Below, piece after piece: positions 1-10,722 of a stretch of 64,000 bases of DNA. Within the stretch, counting starts at the first letter, position 1; every line of letters starts with the position of its first letter. The translations under genes and the position numbers were made by a program. The notes under the pieces are model-generated. The model saw nothing but the letters and a program-made list of their open reading frames with translations. It searched no databases and had not been told where the DNA came from. Source of the stretch: Pinus tabuliformis (lineage: Eukaryota; Streptophyta; Pinopsida; Pinales; Pinaceae); NCBI GenBank assembly GCA_031772625.1, contig CM062818.1:208348310-208412309 (forward strand), in the 5' to 3' direction.

Positions 1-1104
1 TTAGAGCCACCAAATTCTGAAAGTGTGTTAAAATATCTTCATGATTGACCAATAGGTGGACACTTCTTGGGTGATACCACTGCTCATAAAGTGATGAGGT
101 CTGGTTACTATTAGCGCATATTATTTAAGGATGCTCATGCCTATGCCCGAAAGTGCTCAATATGTCAAAGGTGTGTTGGTCATTATCAGAAGTCAACCAC
201 CCCATTACTACCCATAACAGTCGAGGAACCATTTTAACAGTTGGGATTAGATGTTATCGGTGAAATCATCCCTCATTCATCAAAGAAACAACGATACATC
301 TTAACTGCAACTGATTATTTCACTCAATGGACTAAAGCAATTTCGTTAAGGCAGGTTAATGATAAGGAGGTAATCCAATTTCTCAAACAAAACATCATAA
401 TAGGTTTAGCATTCCTACATTTCTTGTCTTTGATAACGAAAATTATTTTTCCTTGTTAAAGCTTTATGAGTTTGTATTAGAAAATGGTATTGCCTTGAAG
501 CATGCATCAAACTATTACCCTCAGGGAAATGGTTTGGTTGAGTCTACAAACAAGAACTTAATCCATATTATTAATAAAATAGTTTCTCTGAGAAAAATAA
601 CTAGCATAAAGCTTTGGTGAATGCATTATGCGATGACCATGTCACTCCCAAGCCCTCTCTGAAGTCCTTTCCCTACCTTTTCGTAGGAAAATAAGTTATT
701 CTTCCAACAAACATGTACCTTTGTGCCTTGCAACTTTCTTAGGAATCTCAAGGCAAGCCATGTCTCTTTGTTAAGAGTTGGATAAATACTCTTATTAAGC
801 TTGAGGAAGAAAGGATCAAATAAAAAGAGAATTTCACAATACACCAAAATCAAATCAAGCGTTGGTTTGATAAGAAGTCTGCATGAAAAAAAACTTTGGT
901 GTGGGTGACCTAGTATTGAAGCGGCACAAAGCCCACGAAGAGAAAGGCACGCACACCAGGTTTCAACCCCTGTGGATTGGACCTTATACCATCATCAAAA
1001 ATATTGGCCACCATTATTACAGATTGAAATCATTATATGGGAGGATTGATACTCTTCTAGTCAATGGCGAAGATCTTAAGCATTACTTTCAGTATCAACC
1101 CTAG
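1..1104 (+). pseudogene. Integrase end of a Tat-like Ty3/gypsy relic (T0)
   Basis: Decayed 3' part of a Ty3/gypsy pol. Translated pieces show the integrase zinc-binding region (GGHFLGDTTAHK, then CSICQ), the core start (LDVIGEIIPHSSKKQRYILT, positions 247-306) and the tail domain at 883-1104 (GVGDLVLKRHKAHEEKG, ending LVNGEDLKHYF). The same landmarks, in the same order, occur in elements A and B, so it belongs to the same broad lineage. Integrase would join element cDNA to chromosomal DNA. Several frameshifts and stops lie between 430 and 880, and the second catalytic Asp region is scrambled. It is cut by the left edge, so RT and gag are not visible. Family call is strong; subfamily is inferred from similarity to A and B. 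Confidence 0.85.
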
Positions 1105-1250
1105 GTTGCATTCCTTCCTTTGTATAATTTTGTTTCTTTATCTTTTGTTGTTTGTCCCATCATGTCATGTGTTGTTTTCTTCCTTTTGTTTTGGTTAATG
1201 TACACAAATAAGACCTTGTTTGAGAATGTATGTGTGGTCCGAAAGAACAA
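1105..1250 (+). other. Non-coding tail after T0 integrase
   Basis: A T-rich stretch follows the integrase stop and runs to the start of element G. It is probably the 3' untranslated part, or LTR start, of T0. No LTR border, polypurine tract or gene is visible. Confidence 0.4.
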
Positions 1251-1583
1251 TGTTAGGTCCCTATGCTACTAGCGTAACCCCTTATTGTTATTAGTACAAC
1301 CCCCTTATTATATTGTTGTGCCCATGTAGTCCACATATTGTTATTATTGTACCCCATAGAAGCCCACTATTGTTATTATTATGCCCTTACATTATTATTT
1401 TTACGTCAGCTTTGATTGTATTATGACCCCTTAGACTCCTATATATAGAAAGGAGGTCTTGTCATTTGTATCATCCAAGAATTGATCATTTATGTAATGT
1501 AAAGGAGGTTTCCCCCTCGAAGAGGCTTATTTCTAAGTTGTTGATCTATCTTTTCTATCTTTTTGTGAGTTGGTTTCCTAACA
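1251..1583 (+). repeat. 5' LTR of element G
   Basis: A 333-bp LTR with terminal inverted TGTTAG/CTAACA. It has T/A-rich repeats of the type TATTGTTATTAT and a TATATATAG box at about 1440-1448 that may be the promoter. Its first 130 bp recur at 4578-4710. Confidence 0.88.
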
Positions 1584-1585
1584 TT

Positions 1586-1597
1586 TGGTATCAGAGC
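1586..1597 (+). other. Primer binding site of element G (tRNA-Met type)
   Basis: TGGTATCAGAGC lies 2 nt after the LTR end. This is the standard initiator tRNA-Met complement of plant retrotransposons and fixes the LTR border. Confidence 0.85.
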
Positions 1598-2169
1598 TTT
1601 GGATTCTAGGGTTTCACTGCTCCAAACAGGTCATCGTGGAATTTTCGCTATAATTTTTTTCTGCGATGTTTCAGAAGCTAAAAAAAAAAACTCATTCGAG
1701 ACAAACTTGCGCTGAACCTTGGGTCCAAATTTCAGATATTTTCTCATTATATTTTCGGATATATGATCTGAGGAATTTGGGGCTTTTGCAGACTCCCGAA
1801 TTACATCCTAAACAGGTGACCTTGGTAAAATTGTCATAACTTTCTCTTTGAGCATCAGATTGAAATTCCGTAAGAATTCATAGAAAGAGGACGGACTGTA
1901 TTTTGTTTGGGTATAATTTTCAGAACCTAAGATTGAAACAGTGACACACGGAACTTCATACTTGTTCACTCTACTGCACTAGTCTATAATCAGGTCATCA
2001 TGGGAGATTTGACATAATTCTTCCTTGCAGAATCCAATCTTGATCAGACTTAGAATGTTAGAAAGAAGACTTAGAGGGCTACTGCAGGCCAAAATTTCAG
2101 AACTTAAAGATTCGAAATTACATAGTTGAAATCATTTCAAGATCGAGCTCCTAAAATCAAGAAAAACCG

Positions 2170-2826
2170 AGATGAGGAATTTTGATGGTAAGGATCCAGT
2201 AATTGGATACTACAGATGGAGAAATATTTTGATCTACATGGTGTACCACTATTGAAAAGGTACATATTGCATCTAATTATTTAGAACCGAATCAATTTTT
2301 ATGGTATAAAGGGATTTGTTCTCGTAAACCACTTGTCACGTGGTCAATTTTCATGAAGGAAATGATAACACATTATGAGGATACAAAGAGCAACACCTTC
2401 TTTAGCCAATTGATAAATCTCAAACAAAAGGGTTAAATGGCAGAGCACATTAAGGACTTTCAAATATTGAATATAAGAATAAATTATATTCTAGAGAATT
2501 AGAGGATTGATGTCTCCATAGGGACTTTAAAGGATAACATTCAACCTGAGGTTCGTCTTTGGGAACCCGATTCATTAGAGAAGGCATTCATGTTGGAAAG
2601 AAAAGTGGAAATCAAAATTATGGCAACAAGAAAGTCTACCCCTCACAACTACAAAGATGGAAATGTTGTTTCTCCTAGCCTTCCATAACCTACAAGGTTG
2701 ACACCACAACAATTGGAAGAAAAAAGAGCAAAAGGGCTTTGTTACAATTGTGATAACAAATACATTAAAGGTCATAAGTGTGCTGAGAAAAAACTATTTT
2801 ACATTGATTGTGAAGAGGAGGAATAA
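2170..2826 (+). pseudogene. gag of element G, broken
   Basis: Capsid/nucleocapsid remnant, which would package element RNA into virus-like particles. Pieces in frame include NQFLWYKGICSRKPLVTW and FFSQLINLKQKG, typical of the plant Ty3 gag core, and a zinc knuckle (CYNCDNKYIKGHKC) near 2742-2783 of the CX2CX3GHX4C-like chromovirus form. In-frame stops lie near 2280, 2436, 2502 and 2686, and a TAA at 2824 separates gag from the protease frame. The upstream leader 1598-2169 has no coding signal. Confidence 0.75.
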
Positions 2827-2828
2827 AA

Positions 2829-3152
2829 GGATCAAGAAACGTCAAAAGAAGAGGATATACACCAGGAACCAACCCTAGAGAAAGAAGAAATGAATCTGAC
2901 CATATCTTGTAAAGCATTGGTAGGAATTACCACTCCTCAAACTCTTAAGATAGAAGAACATATCAAGAATAAGAACGTTCAAACAATGAAATATCAAGGA
3001 GAAAAGGATCAAGAAATGTCAAAAGAAAAGAATACTCACCAGGAACCAACCCCGGAGAAAGAAGAAATGAATCCTACCATATCTTGTAATGAATTGGATG
3101 GAATTACCCCTCCTCAAACTATAAAGATAGAAGGACATATCAAGAAGAAAAA
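2829..3152 (+). repeat. Tandem duplication of about 147 bp at the gag/protease junction of G
   Basis: The segment starting GGATCAAGAAA at 2829 recurs at 3006, an offset of 177 bp. Both copies encode the same peptide pattern (QEPT.EKEEMN.TISC then GIT.PQT.KIE.HIK). The second copy runs into the protease active site, so the first is an extra N-terminal copy. The offset is a multiple of three, so the frame is kept. The copies have diverged clearly, so the duplication is old or was inherited from the source element. Confidence 0.85.
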
Positions 3153-4326
3153 GGTAATAGTGTTGATTGATTCGGGCAATACCTATAATTTTATTCATTG
3201 TAAAATAGCCAGGGAATTGAATTGCTTCCTATATCCAGCACCAGGGTGTCAAGTGATGGTTGCAAATGGAAGAACAATAAATTGCTCTGGAAAGTGCCAT
3301 AATATCAAGCTATCCATGGGAGAATATGTTTTGAATAGTCCAATTCTTTCCATTCCAATGGGTGGTGTTGATGTTGTACTAGGAGTCCAATGGATACAAT
3401 CTTTGGGTAAAATAGCTTTTAATTTTCAAGAACTTTTCATGAAATTTTCTTTAGAAGGAAAGGAATTTGAATTAAGGGGTATCACAGGGAAACCGGGAAA
3501 GATAATCATCTCTAACATCATAACACAGCTTCTAAAGGAAGAACAATGGGGTGTAATTGCACAATTATGTTCACTAGAGGATCCCACATCGAAGTCATTT
3601 ATTTCTCCATATCTCCAAAACATTTTGGACAATCATTCCAAGATATTTGAGACTCCCAAAGGCCTCCCACCTATTCATGATCATGATCATGCTATTCATT
3701 TGATTCCAAGAAGTGTTCCTCCAAACATCAGGCCTTACAGATATCCCTATGCCCAAAAGAGTGAAATTGAACGTATGGTTTCCGAAATGCTAGAGGTTGG
3801 TTTAGTTCAACCTAGTCAAGGTTCTTTCTCTGCTCCAGTAGTACTGATGCACAATAAGGATGGGTCATGGCACATGGTTACAAATTATAGAGAGCTCAAC
3901 AAACTCACTATTAAAGATAAATTTTCCATTCCTAGCATTGATGAATTATTGGATGAATTGCATGGATTAAATTACTTCACCAAGTTGGATCTTTGTTTAG
4001 GATATCATCAAATCAGAATGAAGATTGAAGACATTCTGAAAACAATATTATTGAAGAAAGATGCATTTTCATGGACTCCAAAAGCAACGAAGGCCTTTCA
4101 ACATCTTAAAGAGGTAATGTGCGAAGCACCGGTCTTTGCTATGTCGGACTTCACAAAAACCTTTATTGTGGAATATGATGCCTCGGGAAATGGAATTGAT
4201 GATGTTTTAACGCAAGAAGAAAGACCCATTTCTTTCGAAAGTCATCCAATCAAAGGAAAGTATTTACATAAAGATATTTATGAGAAGGAAATGTTTTCAA
4301 GACTACATGCACTTAAGAAATGGTGA
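2890..4326 (+). pseudogene. Protease, truncated RT and truncated RNase H of element G
   Basis: A 478-codon open frame. In order: duplicated linker (residues 1-90), aspartic protease with intact LIDSGNT (about residues 92-98), then RT starting about residue 285 (PYRYPYAQKSEIERMVSEML, then YRELNKLT and TKLDLCLGYHQIRM). RT stops near position 4044 and runs in frame straight into the end of the RT/RNase H linker (KKDAFSWTPKATKAF) and RNase H (VEYDASGNGIDDVLTQE). The RT catalytic YxDD block is deleted without breaking the frame. The frame ends where a second deletion joins RNase H to the integrase tail. The enzyme cannot polymerise, so the copy was non-autonomous if it moved in this form. Confidence 0.85.
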
Positions 4327-4565
4327 CCTTACCTAATGAGAAGATCTCAGTTCAAACAATATTGCTAGAACTTGATGAGGAAGGAAAAATCATATGGGAA
4401 CCTGGAGAAGTCATAGAAGCAAGAATCCGGCAACTACAAAATCGATCAATTTCAGAGTATCTCATCAAGTGGAAGAACTTACCCACTGAAGATTCCACAT
4501 TAGTAGACAAGAATTTATATAGAAGCTTCCAGAACTACTTAAGCGTTGAGGACAACACTTTTTGA
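4320..4565 (+). pseudogene. Chromodomain tail of element G integrase
   Basis: 81 codons in another frame, joined to the RNase H piece by a deletion that removed the integrase zinc finger and DDE core. Residues EVIEARIRQLQ and EYLIKWKNLPTEDSTL show the beta strands and the aromatic/WK motif of a plant chromovirus chromodomain, which directs insertion to particular chromatin. It ends 13 nt before the purine tract, its normal place. Survival of this domain in an otherwise gutted pol is notable, but the short length gives little power to claim selection. Confidence 0.82.
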
Positions 4566-4715
4566 AGGAGAGGGGCATGTTAGGTCCCTATACTGCTAGT
4601 GTAACCCCTTATTGTTATTAGTGCAACCCCCTTGTTATATTGTTGTGCCCATGTAGTCCCCATATTGTTATTATTGTGCCCCATAGAAGCCCACTATTGT
4701 TATTGTTGTGCACAT
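4564..4715 (+). repeat. Polypurine tract and truncated 3' LTR of element G
   Basis: The tract GAAGGAGAGGGG (4564-4575) precedes TGTTAG at 4578. The next ~130 bp match the 5' LTR with about 9 differences, then the match is lost near 4710. The remaining ~200 bp of the LTR are missing, by deletion or later recombination. Confidence 0.83.
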
Positions 4716-5535
4716 TCTATTAGTAACTAAATAAATATGTGAAGAAGATAAAGGTTTCCTACGCAGAGAGATGAGGCAAGAAACTTCGTCGTGGTACTGA
4801 ATAGTCCTGCTCGCAGTGAAGCGATGCTTATGTTACCTTGAGGTGACTCCACCAAGGTACTAAACATGCTCTTTAGCAATAGAGAAACACCGAGGAATGT
4901 GTTTAACACCTAATAATAAAAAACTCGATACATTATTACCCTTTTCCAATCAAAACAGTCTAATTTTGACATGTTATTGTGTGTCTTTAAGCCAAGCAAA
5001 GAATAAGAGAACCCATTTGTTAAATGAGATAAGTGGTGAAGCTAAAAAATTCATTATGATGAATAAATAATTCCTAAAGGGATAAACCCTACACTAAAAG
5101 GTTAGACCTAGATAGAGGAGTTGAAGTTCGTCTACTGTGTAGCCAAGAGTTGTCATTGCTATAACACCCTCCAAAATTTTTGCTATGTTCTAATTTTGGA
5201 GCCTACCCGCTATCATGTGAAGTATCACTTTTGGTCTTCAAGTTTCGTTTTATGTTTCTGCACATTTTCCTAGTGTCTATGATCCTTCACAAGTGTCTTA
5301 GGATGGTTTACAGTAGTAGTAGCACACTTTTGAGACTTATTACACTTTCTAGTCACAAAAACGACACTTGTGTGTTTATCATTCAATAGTACATATGTGT
5401 TTCTCTCTTATGCTAACTATTGCAATGAAGGCAAATCTTTAAGAACGTGGCAGTCAGGCCACATTTCCGGATGGGGCTCCTATACAAAATGGTGTGAAGT
5501 CTAATTGAGAATTCATATCGGGGATACCCCCTATA
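4716..5535 (+). other. Unassigned non-coding stretch, possible T0/D LTR remnant
   Basis: About 820 bp with no credible frame. The right end (GGGGATACCCCC near 5521, then TTGGCAGGATCC) resembles in position and style the LTR end and primer-site area of elements A and B, where GGTATCCCCC and TTTGGCGCC occur. It may be the decayed LTR between T0 integrase and D gag. This is a weak inference. Confidence 0.3.
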
Positions 5536-5639
5536 TGTTGGCAGGATCCAAAATCTATAACATTATGGAAATAGAAGGAAGGCATCCTTTTTAGGGCTGG
5601 AAACTCACCACATTCTGAAAAATAATCCTTCGTGCAAGG

Positions 5640-7132
5640 TAGTAATGCTCTGAGTTCAACTCCAACTCATACTCCTGAGAGAGGAGAGTCTTCTCATCTG
5701 GGTTTGGAGCAATCTTTTGAAATCACTTATAATAAAATATGAAAAATTTGACCTATTACTCATCAATTTTCAAGAGCTCTTGGGTTAATTCCTATCATTT
5801 CTATTCTTCCTCATAAGACGATAAAGAAAGAAACAACTCATTGTGGTGTATTGGTTTCTTCAGTGGAAGATTTGGTTATTGCAACCCTTGAAGAGTTATT
5901 TGATTATATGGAAATAGCACACCAACAAGGGGATGTTCCACCTACGAAGGAGAATTTAGATGGTGATGGGGAGGATTTTCCTTTTTTTTTTTTTCTGACG
6001 AAGAACAGTAGAGAGAAGAAGACCATTCTGATTATAACAAAAATTTGAATAGTGAAGGAGAAAGCTCTTCATAATTAAAGAGAAAGGAGGAGGAAGAAGG
6101 AGAAAACATGGCTAATGAAAAATTGGATTGGATGGCCCAAGGGCCACTTTCTCTTCTGGGAAATCTTTGCCATATGCCTAAACACCCAGAAAATATACTC
6201 TCAAATTTTGATCTTGATAAGAAGACGAAAGTTGAAGACCATATTGATGACTTCTACATGCATTTGTGAATGCTAGAGGTATGTTTTGATGATGTTACTT
6301 GTAGACCTTTTCTGTACACTCTAGATGGTAGAGCATCAATACGGTACCATAGTCTTCGACCTAATTCAATCCATAGTTGGAGGGATTTCAAGAAGTTGTT
6401 ATTAGATAAATTTATTAATAATAAAATTATCGCCAAGTTGCTCAAAGAACTCGAGAATCTTAAGATGGGAGATAAGGAAAAAGTGAAAGATTTTAATGAG
6501 AGGTTTACATGTTTGTTGAATAATTTCCAAAATAATGTTCAACTGCATGATTCTATTACCAAATATTATTACATTGTTGCCTTTCCTACTAATATTTCCA
6601 TGTTTGTTAAAAGAGATGCAAAAGAAACATTGGCTTTGAACTTTGCAAAAATGATTGTTATTGATAAAGACTTGCATTCTATTGGAGCTATTGATGATCA
6701 CTAATATTCTAAGGACTCCAAAGACACTTGTAAGAAATCTCAAGCCTCTTCCACTAAGACCAGAGAGAAAGATTCTTTTGATATGGAAAGCTTGGCCAAA
6801 TATTTGAAGTTGCTTACTAATGAAGTATCTGAACTAAAGAGAAACTCAAGTGAGGCATCTACCAACAATTCAAGACGCCTTTCTTTAAGAAGAATAAAAA
6901 TAATGAACTGGATAAATCTGCTCAGAGCTCCAATGTTGTGTTTAATGTTGAATGTTTGGGCATGGATAACTTTTGTACTTTCAATCAGGAGAAGCATTCA
7001 AAGAAGACATGTCCACAATGGAATCACAACATGAATGCTATGATGACCAATTTCATAGACACTTTATTAGTAGCGGAACATTCTGAGCAGACTGAAGAAG
7101 CAAGTGAAACTACCACACAAAGGAAATTTTAG
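5640..7132 (+). pseudogene. gag of element D, broken
   Basis: The start near 5640 holds the low-complexity N-terminal region. The clear capsid homology begins with MANEKLDWMAQGPLSLL at 6109 and continues in another frame with CRPFLYTLDGRASIRYHSL (6301-6356) and WRDFKKLLLDKFI (from 6380). These match the A/B capsid region (LFPYTLQG, SWDIFQEQFLTKF). It would form the virus-like particle. At least one frameshift near 6265 and several stops (6048, 6702, 7130) disable it. A homopolymer T run at 5984-5993 suggests slippage. Confidence 0.72.
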
Positions 7133-7689
7133 GTGTTGGGCATTCAATTAATGCATTTGGTATCATATATAATGATGATAAACAAAGTGCTAATGAACCA
7201 ACAACGAGTAAGGCTCCTCGTCAACAAAAAACTAAGCGATATAATTTAAGGAGCAAAGCATTGATTTTTAGGGAAGAGCTTAAGACGCAATTGTTAAGAA
7301 ATATTTTACCACCTACTAATCCTACTCAAAATTCATAGGATAATTTTGGAAGTGCTACCCCTCCTAAGAGCACTTCCACGAACAACACGCATAATTCCAT
7401 CACTCCTAAGGTTGCAAACAAAGCTACACCACCTAATACCTCAACACAACTTGCTAAGGAGGAAGAGATTTATTATAATATCATTGAAGATATGAATAGG
7501 GTTCATGATAATATCTCAATATTTGAGCTCGCAAAGGTAGCAGGAAAACCTGAAATGATCATCCAAGAATTTACATCATAACCTTCGTTAGGTAATGAAG
7601 TTCCTGCTTCTTAGGCTATGTCCAGAAAGTCTCGTGACATTCTCGAGTCTATAGTTAATGTTGTTAATATAAATTCTAATACTCTTTCC

Positions 7690-8200
7690 CCCCTTTTCTT
7701 TTAACATTTGAAATATTTAACTATAATTTCCATAATTGTCTCATTGATTTAGGTGCATCTGCAAATGCCATGCCTTTATTTGTCACCAAAAATATTGATG
7801 CTAAATGGAAAAAGACCGATTCTCGAATCATATAGCTAGAAAGATCATTGGTCCAAACAATTGGTGAACTTAATAATGTTATCATCCATTTATCACCAAA
7901 CCATAGAGTTCACCAATGAATTAATATTGTTGTTGTGGACATTCCAAAAGTATACAATTTACTTCTTAGTAGAGACTGATCCAACAAACTACAAGGGTAC
8001 TTTTCAACCAAAGGGACACATTTATGGATTCCTTGTAACGGAAACAACAATAATATTCAAGTGGAAAGTGAGCCTTACACGAAATATATCATGACAACAC
8101 TTGAGGGACACAATGAGCCAGTAGGCTTTGTAGACATCATTTTTGGAATTATTTTCTAGATGTTGACCACGAGTGTTATCAAGTACAACCATCACTTGTA
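7690..8200 (+). pseudogene. Protease of element D, broken
   Basis: Around 7735-7775 the translation reads HNCLIDLGASANAMP, the aspartic protease site with DLG in place of DSG/DTG. Further pieces, in shifting frames, match A/B (LLSRDW, GYFSTKGTHLWIP, YIMTTLEGHNEPVG). The protease would cut the gag-pol precursor. Stops at 7834, 7909 and 8158 and frame changes show it is dead. It lies directly before the extra RNase H domain, as in A and B. Confidence 0.7.
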
Positions 8201-8289
8201 CCATTTGATACACAGTTGGAGCTCCTTCCTTGCCATCCAACTAGTGCAAATGAAACTTGTAATATATATGCACATAATGTTATTGTAGG

Positions 8290-8992
8290 AACTAGCTCAG
8301 TGGTTACTGATATTTGGACCTTATATTTTGATGGTTCTAAGACTCGGGATGTTCCAAAGATGGTTATATTTTGATGGTTCTAAGACTTGGAGTTTGAATG
8401 CATGAATAACACTACTGAATATGAATCATGCATTCTGGGGTTAAATAAAGTGATAGACCTCGAGGTGGAAGCACTTAAGGTAATTGGTAACTCAGATATT
8501 GCTACCCATCAGGTATGGAATACCATTAACTATGTCTCACCTAATTTGAAAAACTACCAACAAGAGGTATGGAGACTTATTTCATTCTTTAAAGCATTTA
8601 ATATTAATTATGTTCCTAGAATTCATAATGTTGTTGTAGATACATTTGTCAGTGTAGCTTCTAGAATGTCACCATTAAATGACGGTTTTTCTATTGAAAT
8701 TATTTATAAGCCATATGTACCTGACAATGTAACTAACTTTCACATGTTTAATGATGACGAATAGATAATTCACTTCATGGCTAGTGTGGATTTGTTTAAG
8801 GATGCGACTATTGAAGAAGATGAGAACGACAAGGCTTTGTAGGAAGTAACTCAAGCAAATAAAGGGAATACTATGCTGAAAGGTTTGGTATCTCTTGAGA
8901 AAGTTTATGACCTGTAAAATTATTTTAGAGGACCAATGAATACAAAGACTCAGATCTCAATGCTATCAAATGAACAAGTCAATCTAGGAACC
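8290..8992 (+). pseudogene. Extra RNase H domain of element D, placed before RT
   Basis: Translation from 8387 gives NNTTEYESCILGLNKVIDL, then VIGNSDIATHQV and VPRIHNVVVDTFVSVAS. These are the E, D and D regions of the second, archaeal-type RNase H known from Tat-lineage elements; the first Asp region (YFDGSK) is seen near 8325 in a short local duplication. It is followed by the conserved spacer (SIEIIYKPYVPDNVTNFHMF) and ends at LGT, where element A is inserted. Its position, upstream of RT, is the same as in A and B, so the arrangement predates their split. Confidence 0.78.
8988..8992. repeat. Target-site duplication of element A (left copy)
   Basis: GAACC at 8988-8992 recurs at 21197-21201 directly after the right LTR. 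Removing A and one copy restores the NLGT reading of element D. Confidence 0.92.
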
Positions 8993-9239
8993 CGTTGTGG
9001 CCAGCAACAACCCCCCTTCTTATTTAGTGTTATTCCTAATACTAAATAAGTGGGGACCCTTAGTTAAAAATTTAAAAAATCAATTAGTGCTTAAATTTAC
9101 TTTTATAATAAAACTTACCGTCATAAGCTTAGGAGAATACCCTTGAAAAAGCCAAAAAGCCTAAGTTTTATGATAATGTAGGAGTTCCTTCAGAAATATC
9201 ACATCGCAATAGGATACCTCCTTACAACCCAAATTCTAA

Positions 9240-9560
9240 CATTGTGAGATCGCGATACGTGATAATATCGCATCACATACATCAAATAAAACTTACATTG
9301 AAACATCTTAAGTTGCTGATATGCGATGACACATATCGCAAATTGCATTTCGCAAAAAATAGATTAACGAAGATTGTCATATATTACATTCCTGCAATAA
9401 TGTGATACTGCGATATTGCGATAATGCGATACTGCGATAATACGATGTTGAAAAATTCGCGATAGAGCGAGTAAACCATGTCATGATTCTGCGATTTTGC
9501 GATCTGCAATATTGCGAAGCAAATCACAAAATCGCCTCATCGCAGATCTTTCGGGCTCAT
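9240..9560. repeat. GCGAT-rich motif cluster in U3 of A (5' copy)
   Basis: The short motif TGCGAT/GCGATA recurs many times, both strands, with irregular spacing, densest at 9395-9450 and 9485-9545. The 3' LTR has the same block at 18835-19200. Elements B keep a shorter version (26540-26810 and 44225-44525). The pattern is not a strict tandem array. A cluster of binding sites for a transcription factor is a possible role, not shown by sequence alone. Confidence 0.7.
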
Positions 9561-9721
9561 GGTTCAAAAAAGTATTTTCCATAAACCGAGATCTGGTTAT
9601 GCGCTTTAATGCCAATTAATGAGTTAGTTGCCAGTTATTAATGGAAACATTGTTTCGCGCTTATCAAAAAGTAATTTCATGTAAGGTGGTACATTTCATG
9701 TGTCTTGGGCATTTAAAACTT

Positions 9722-9769
9722 TCACATCACCTTCCTTATCATTATTTTCACTTCACTTGTGAATTGCAG
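9722..9769 (+). promoter_or_regulatory. Splice-acceptor-like pyrimidine tract upstream of the LTR reading frame (A 5')
   Basis: A pyrimidine-rich run (CTTCCTTATC to CACTTCACTTGTG) ends in TTGCAG|G at 9764-9770, 44 nt before the ATG at 9813. The same layout ends at AG 19415-19416 in the A 3' LTR and 44744-44745 in the B 3' LTR; in the B 5' LTR the CAG has become TAG (AG 27035-27036). Conservation fits a 3' splice site for a subgenomic message, but I cannot show splicing. Confidence 0.4.
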
Positions 9770-9812
9770 GAACGAAGAATAGAGAACGGTACAAAGCAGC
9801 ACGTAGGATAAA

Positions 9813-10604
9813 ATGGGAAAGAAATGCAAAGCCCCGAGCACTGAAGAAAAGGAAATGGCGCCCTTGTATACAGACACCGCCTGCAACCGAGAAGTTGGTA
9901 TTGCTACGTGGGAAGGCATGTACAATTTACTTGAGGAGGAGAATCCCAAAGTAATGGAGGTCGAGGCTACTGCAGGCTCACATAGTTCTTCTGAGGCATC
10001 CCTTACAGAGCTAGCTTGCTCGTTCTTACACCGGATAGCGGCAAGGCCCAAAATTCTCCCATATACAAACATGGTTAAATGGATATTGGACAACGTTGAT
10101 ATCAGAAAACAGACAGTTTAAGGCTCAAGGTCAAGAGCTCACGAAATCATTATTTTTACAAATTTTGAGCTTTATACCCGCTAAAAGCAAAAAGCACAAA
10201 AGGCGAAAAACGCATCAAGGAAGCCCAGATCAAGAAACGGAGGCAGTTTCCGATCGCTGAGAAAAAATTCTCGAAAAGGAAAGCTCCTAACTGCTCAGTC
10301 CCCTGCAAGCCCTGAAAATTGCAAGAAAGCAACGATAGAGACAAACTGGAAACATAATCCTAAAGAAAAGGCAGAAGTGATCCAAGGGTTAACCAAGTTG
10401 AACTGGGATTATTACTGGACCTACTTGGTAAAGCCACATAGTCAGTGGATGACTCTCAAGTGTATCATCAATTCTGCTGAGAAGATGGCGCCAGCTCTTG
10501 TCGATTCGGTTTTCTCAGCACACCTAAAATCGGAAGTTGGCCAGCCGACTCTTCTCAAACAAATGTTGAATGCTTGCGATTTTAAGGAGCAAATACAGAA
10601 ATAG
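9813..10604 (+). pseudogene. LTR-encoded protein, damaged copy (A 5' LTR)
   Basis: Same protein as the intact frame in the A 3' LTR. It starts MGKKCKAPSTEEKEMAPLY and reads 102 codons, then an extra A near 10107 shifts the frame. About 25 nt are missing near 10249 compared with the 3' copy. The C-terminal block resumes at 10377 (LTKLNWDYYWTYLVKPHSQ) and ends at the normal stop 10602-10604 after KEQIQK. It shows the true length of the family, about 265-270 residues. No known domain recognised. Confidence 0.7.
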
Positions 10605-10722
10605 TTAGATGTTAAGTTTAATTTTAGAGATAGTTTTGTTTTATTTCTGCCTAAAATGAGGACGGTCATTTAAACCGTATCCTACATTTTTGTAATAAGT
10701 TATTTTTAGTTTTAGTTAGTAG

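Larger units (their letters stand above)
1251..4715 (+). mobile_element. Internally deleted chromovirus, Ty3/gypsy (element G)
   Basis: The left LTR (1251-1583) starts TGTTAG and ends CTAACA. A tRNA-Met-type primer site follows, then gag, protease, partial RT, partial RNase H and a chromodomain tail, then a purine tract and the start of a second LTR at 4578 that is cut off near 4715. The order and the C-terminal chromodomain place it among plant chromoviruses. About 1-2 kb of pol is missing compared with a usual chromovirus, including the RT catalytic motif and the integrase core. It inserted into the 3' end of T0. The right LTR is truncated, so no TSD can be checked. The LTR parts that align differ at about 9 of 133 positions by eye. 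Confidence 0.88.

Noticed and set aside
8320-8392. Possible extra element at the repeated TATTTTGATGGTTCTAAGAC
   Set aside because: It is a short local duplication (TTATATTTTGATGGTTCTAA twice) inside the RNase H domain of D, not an inserted element.
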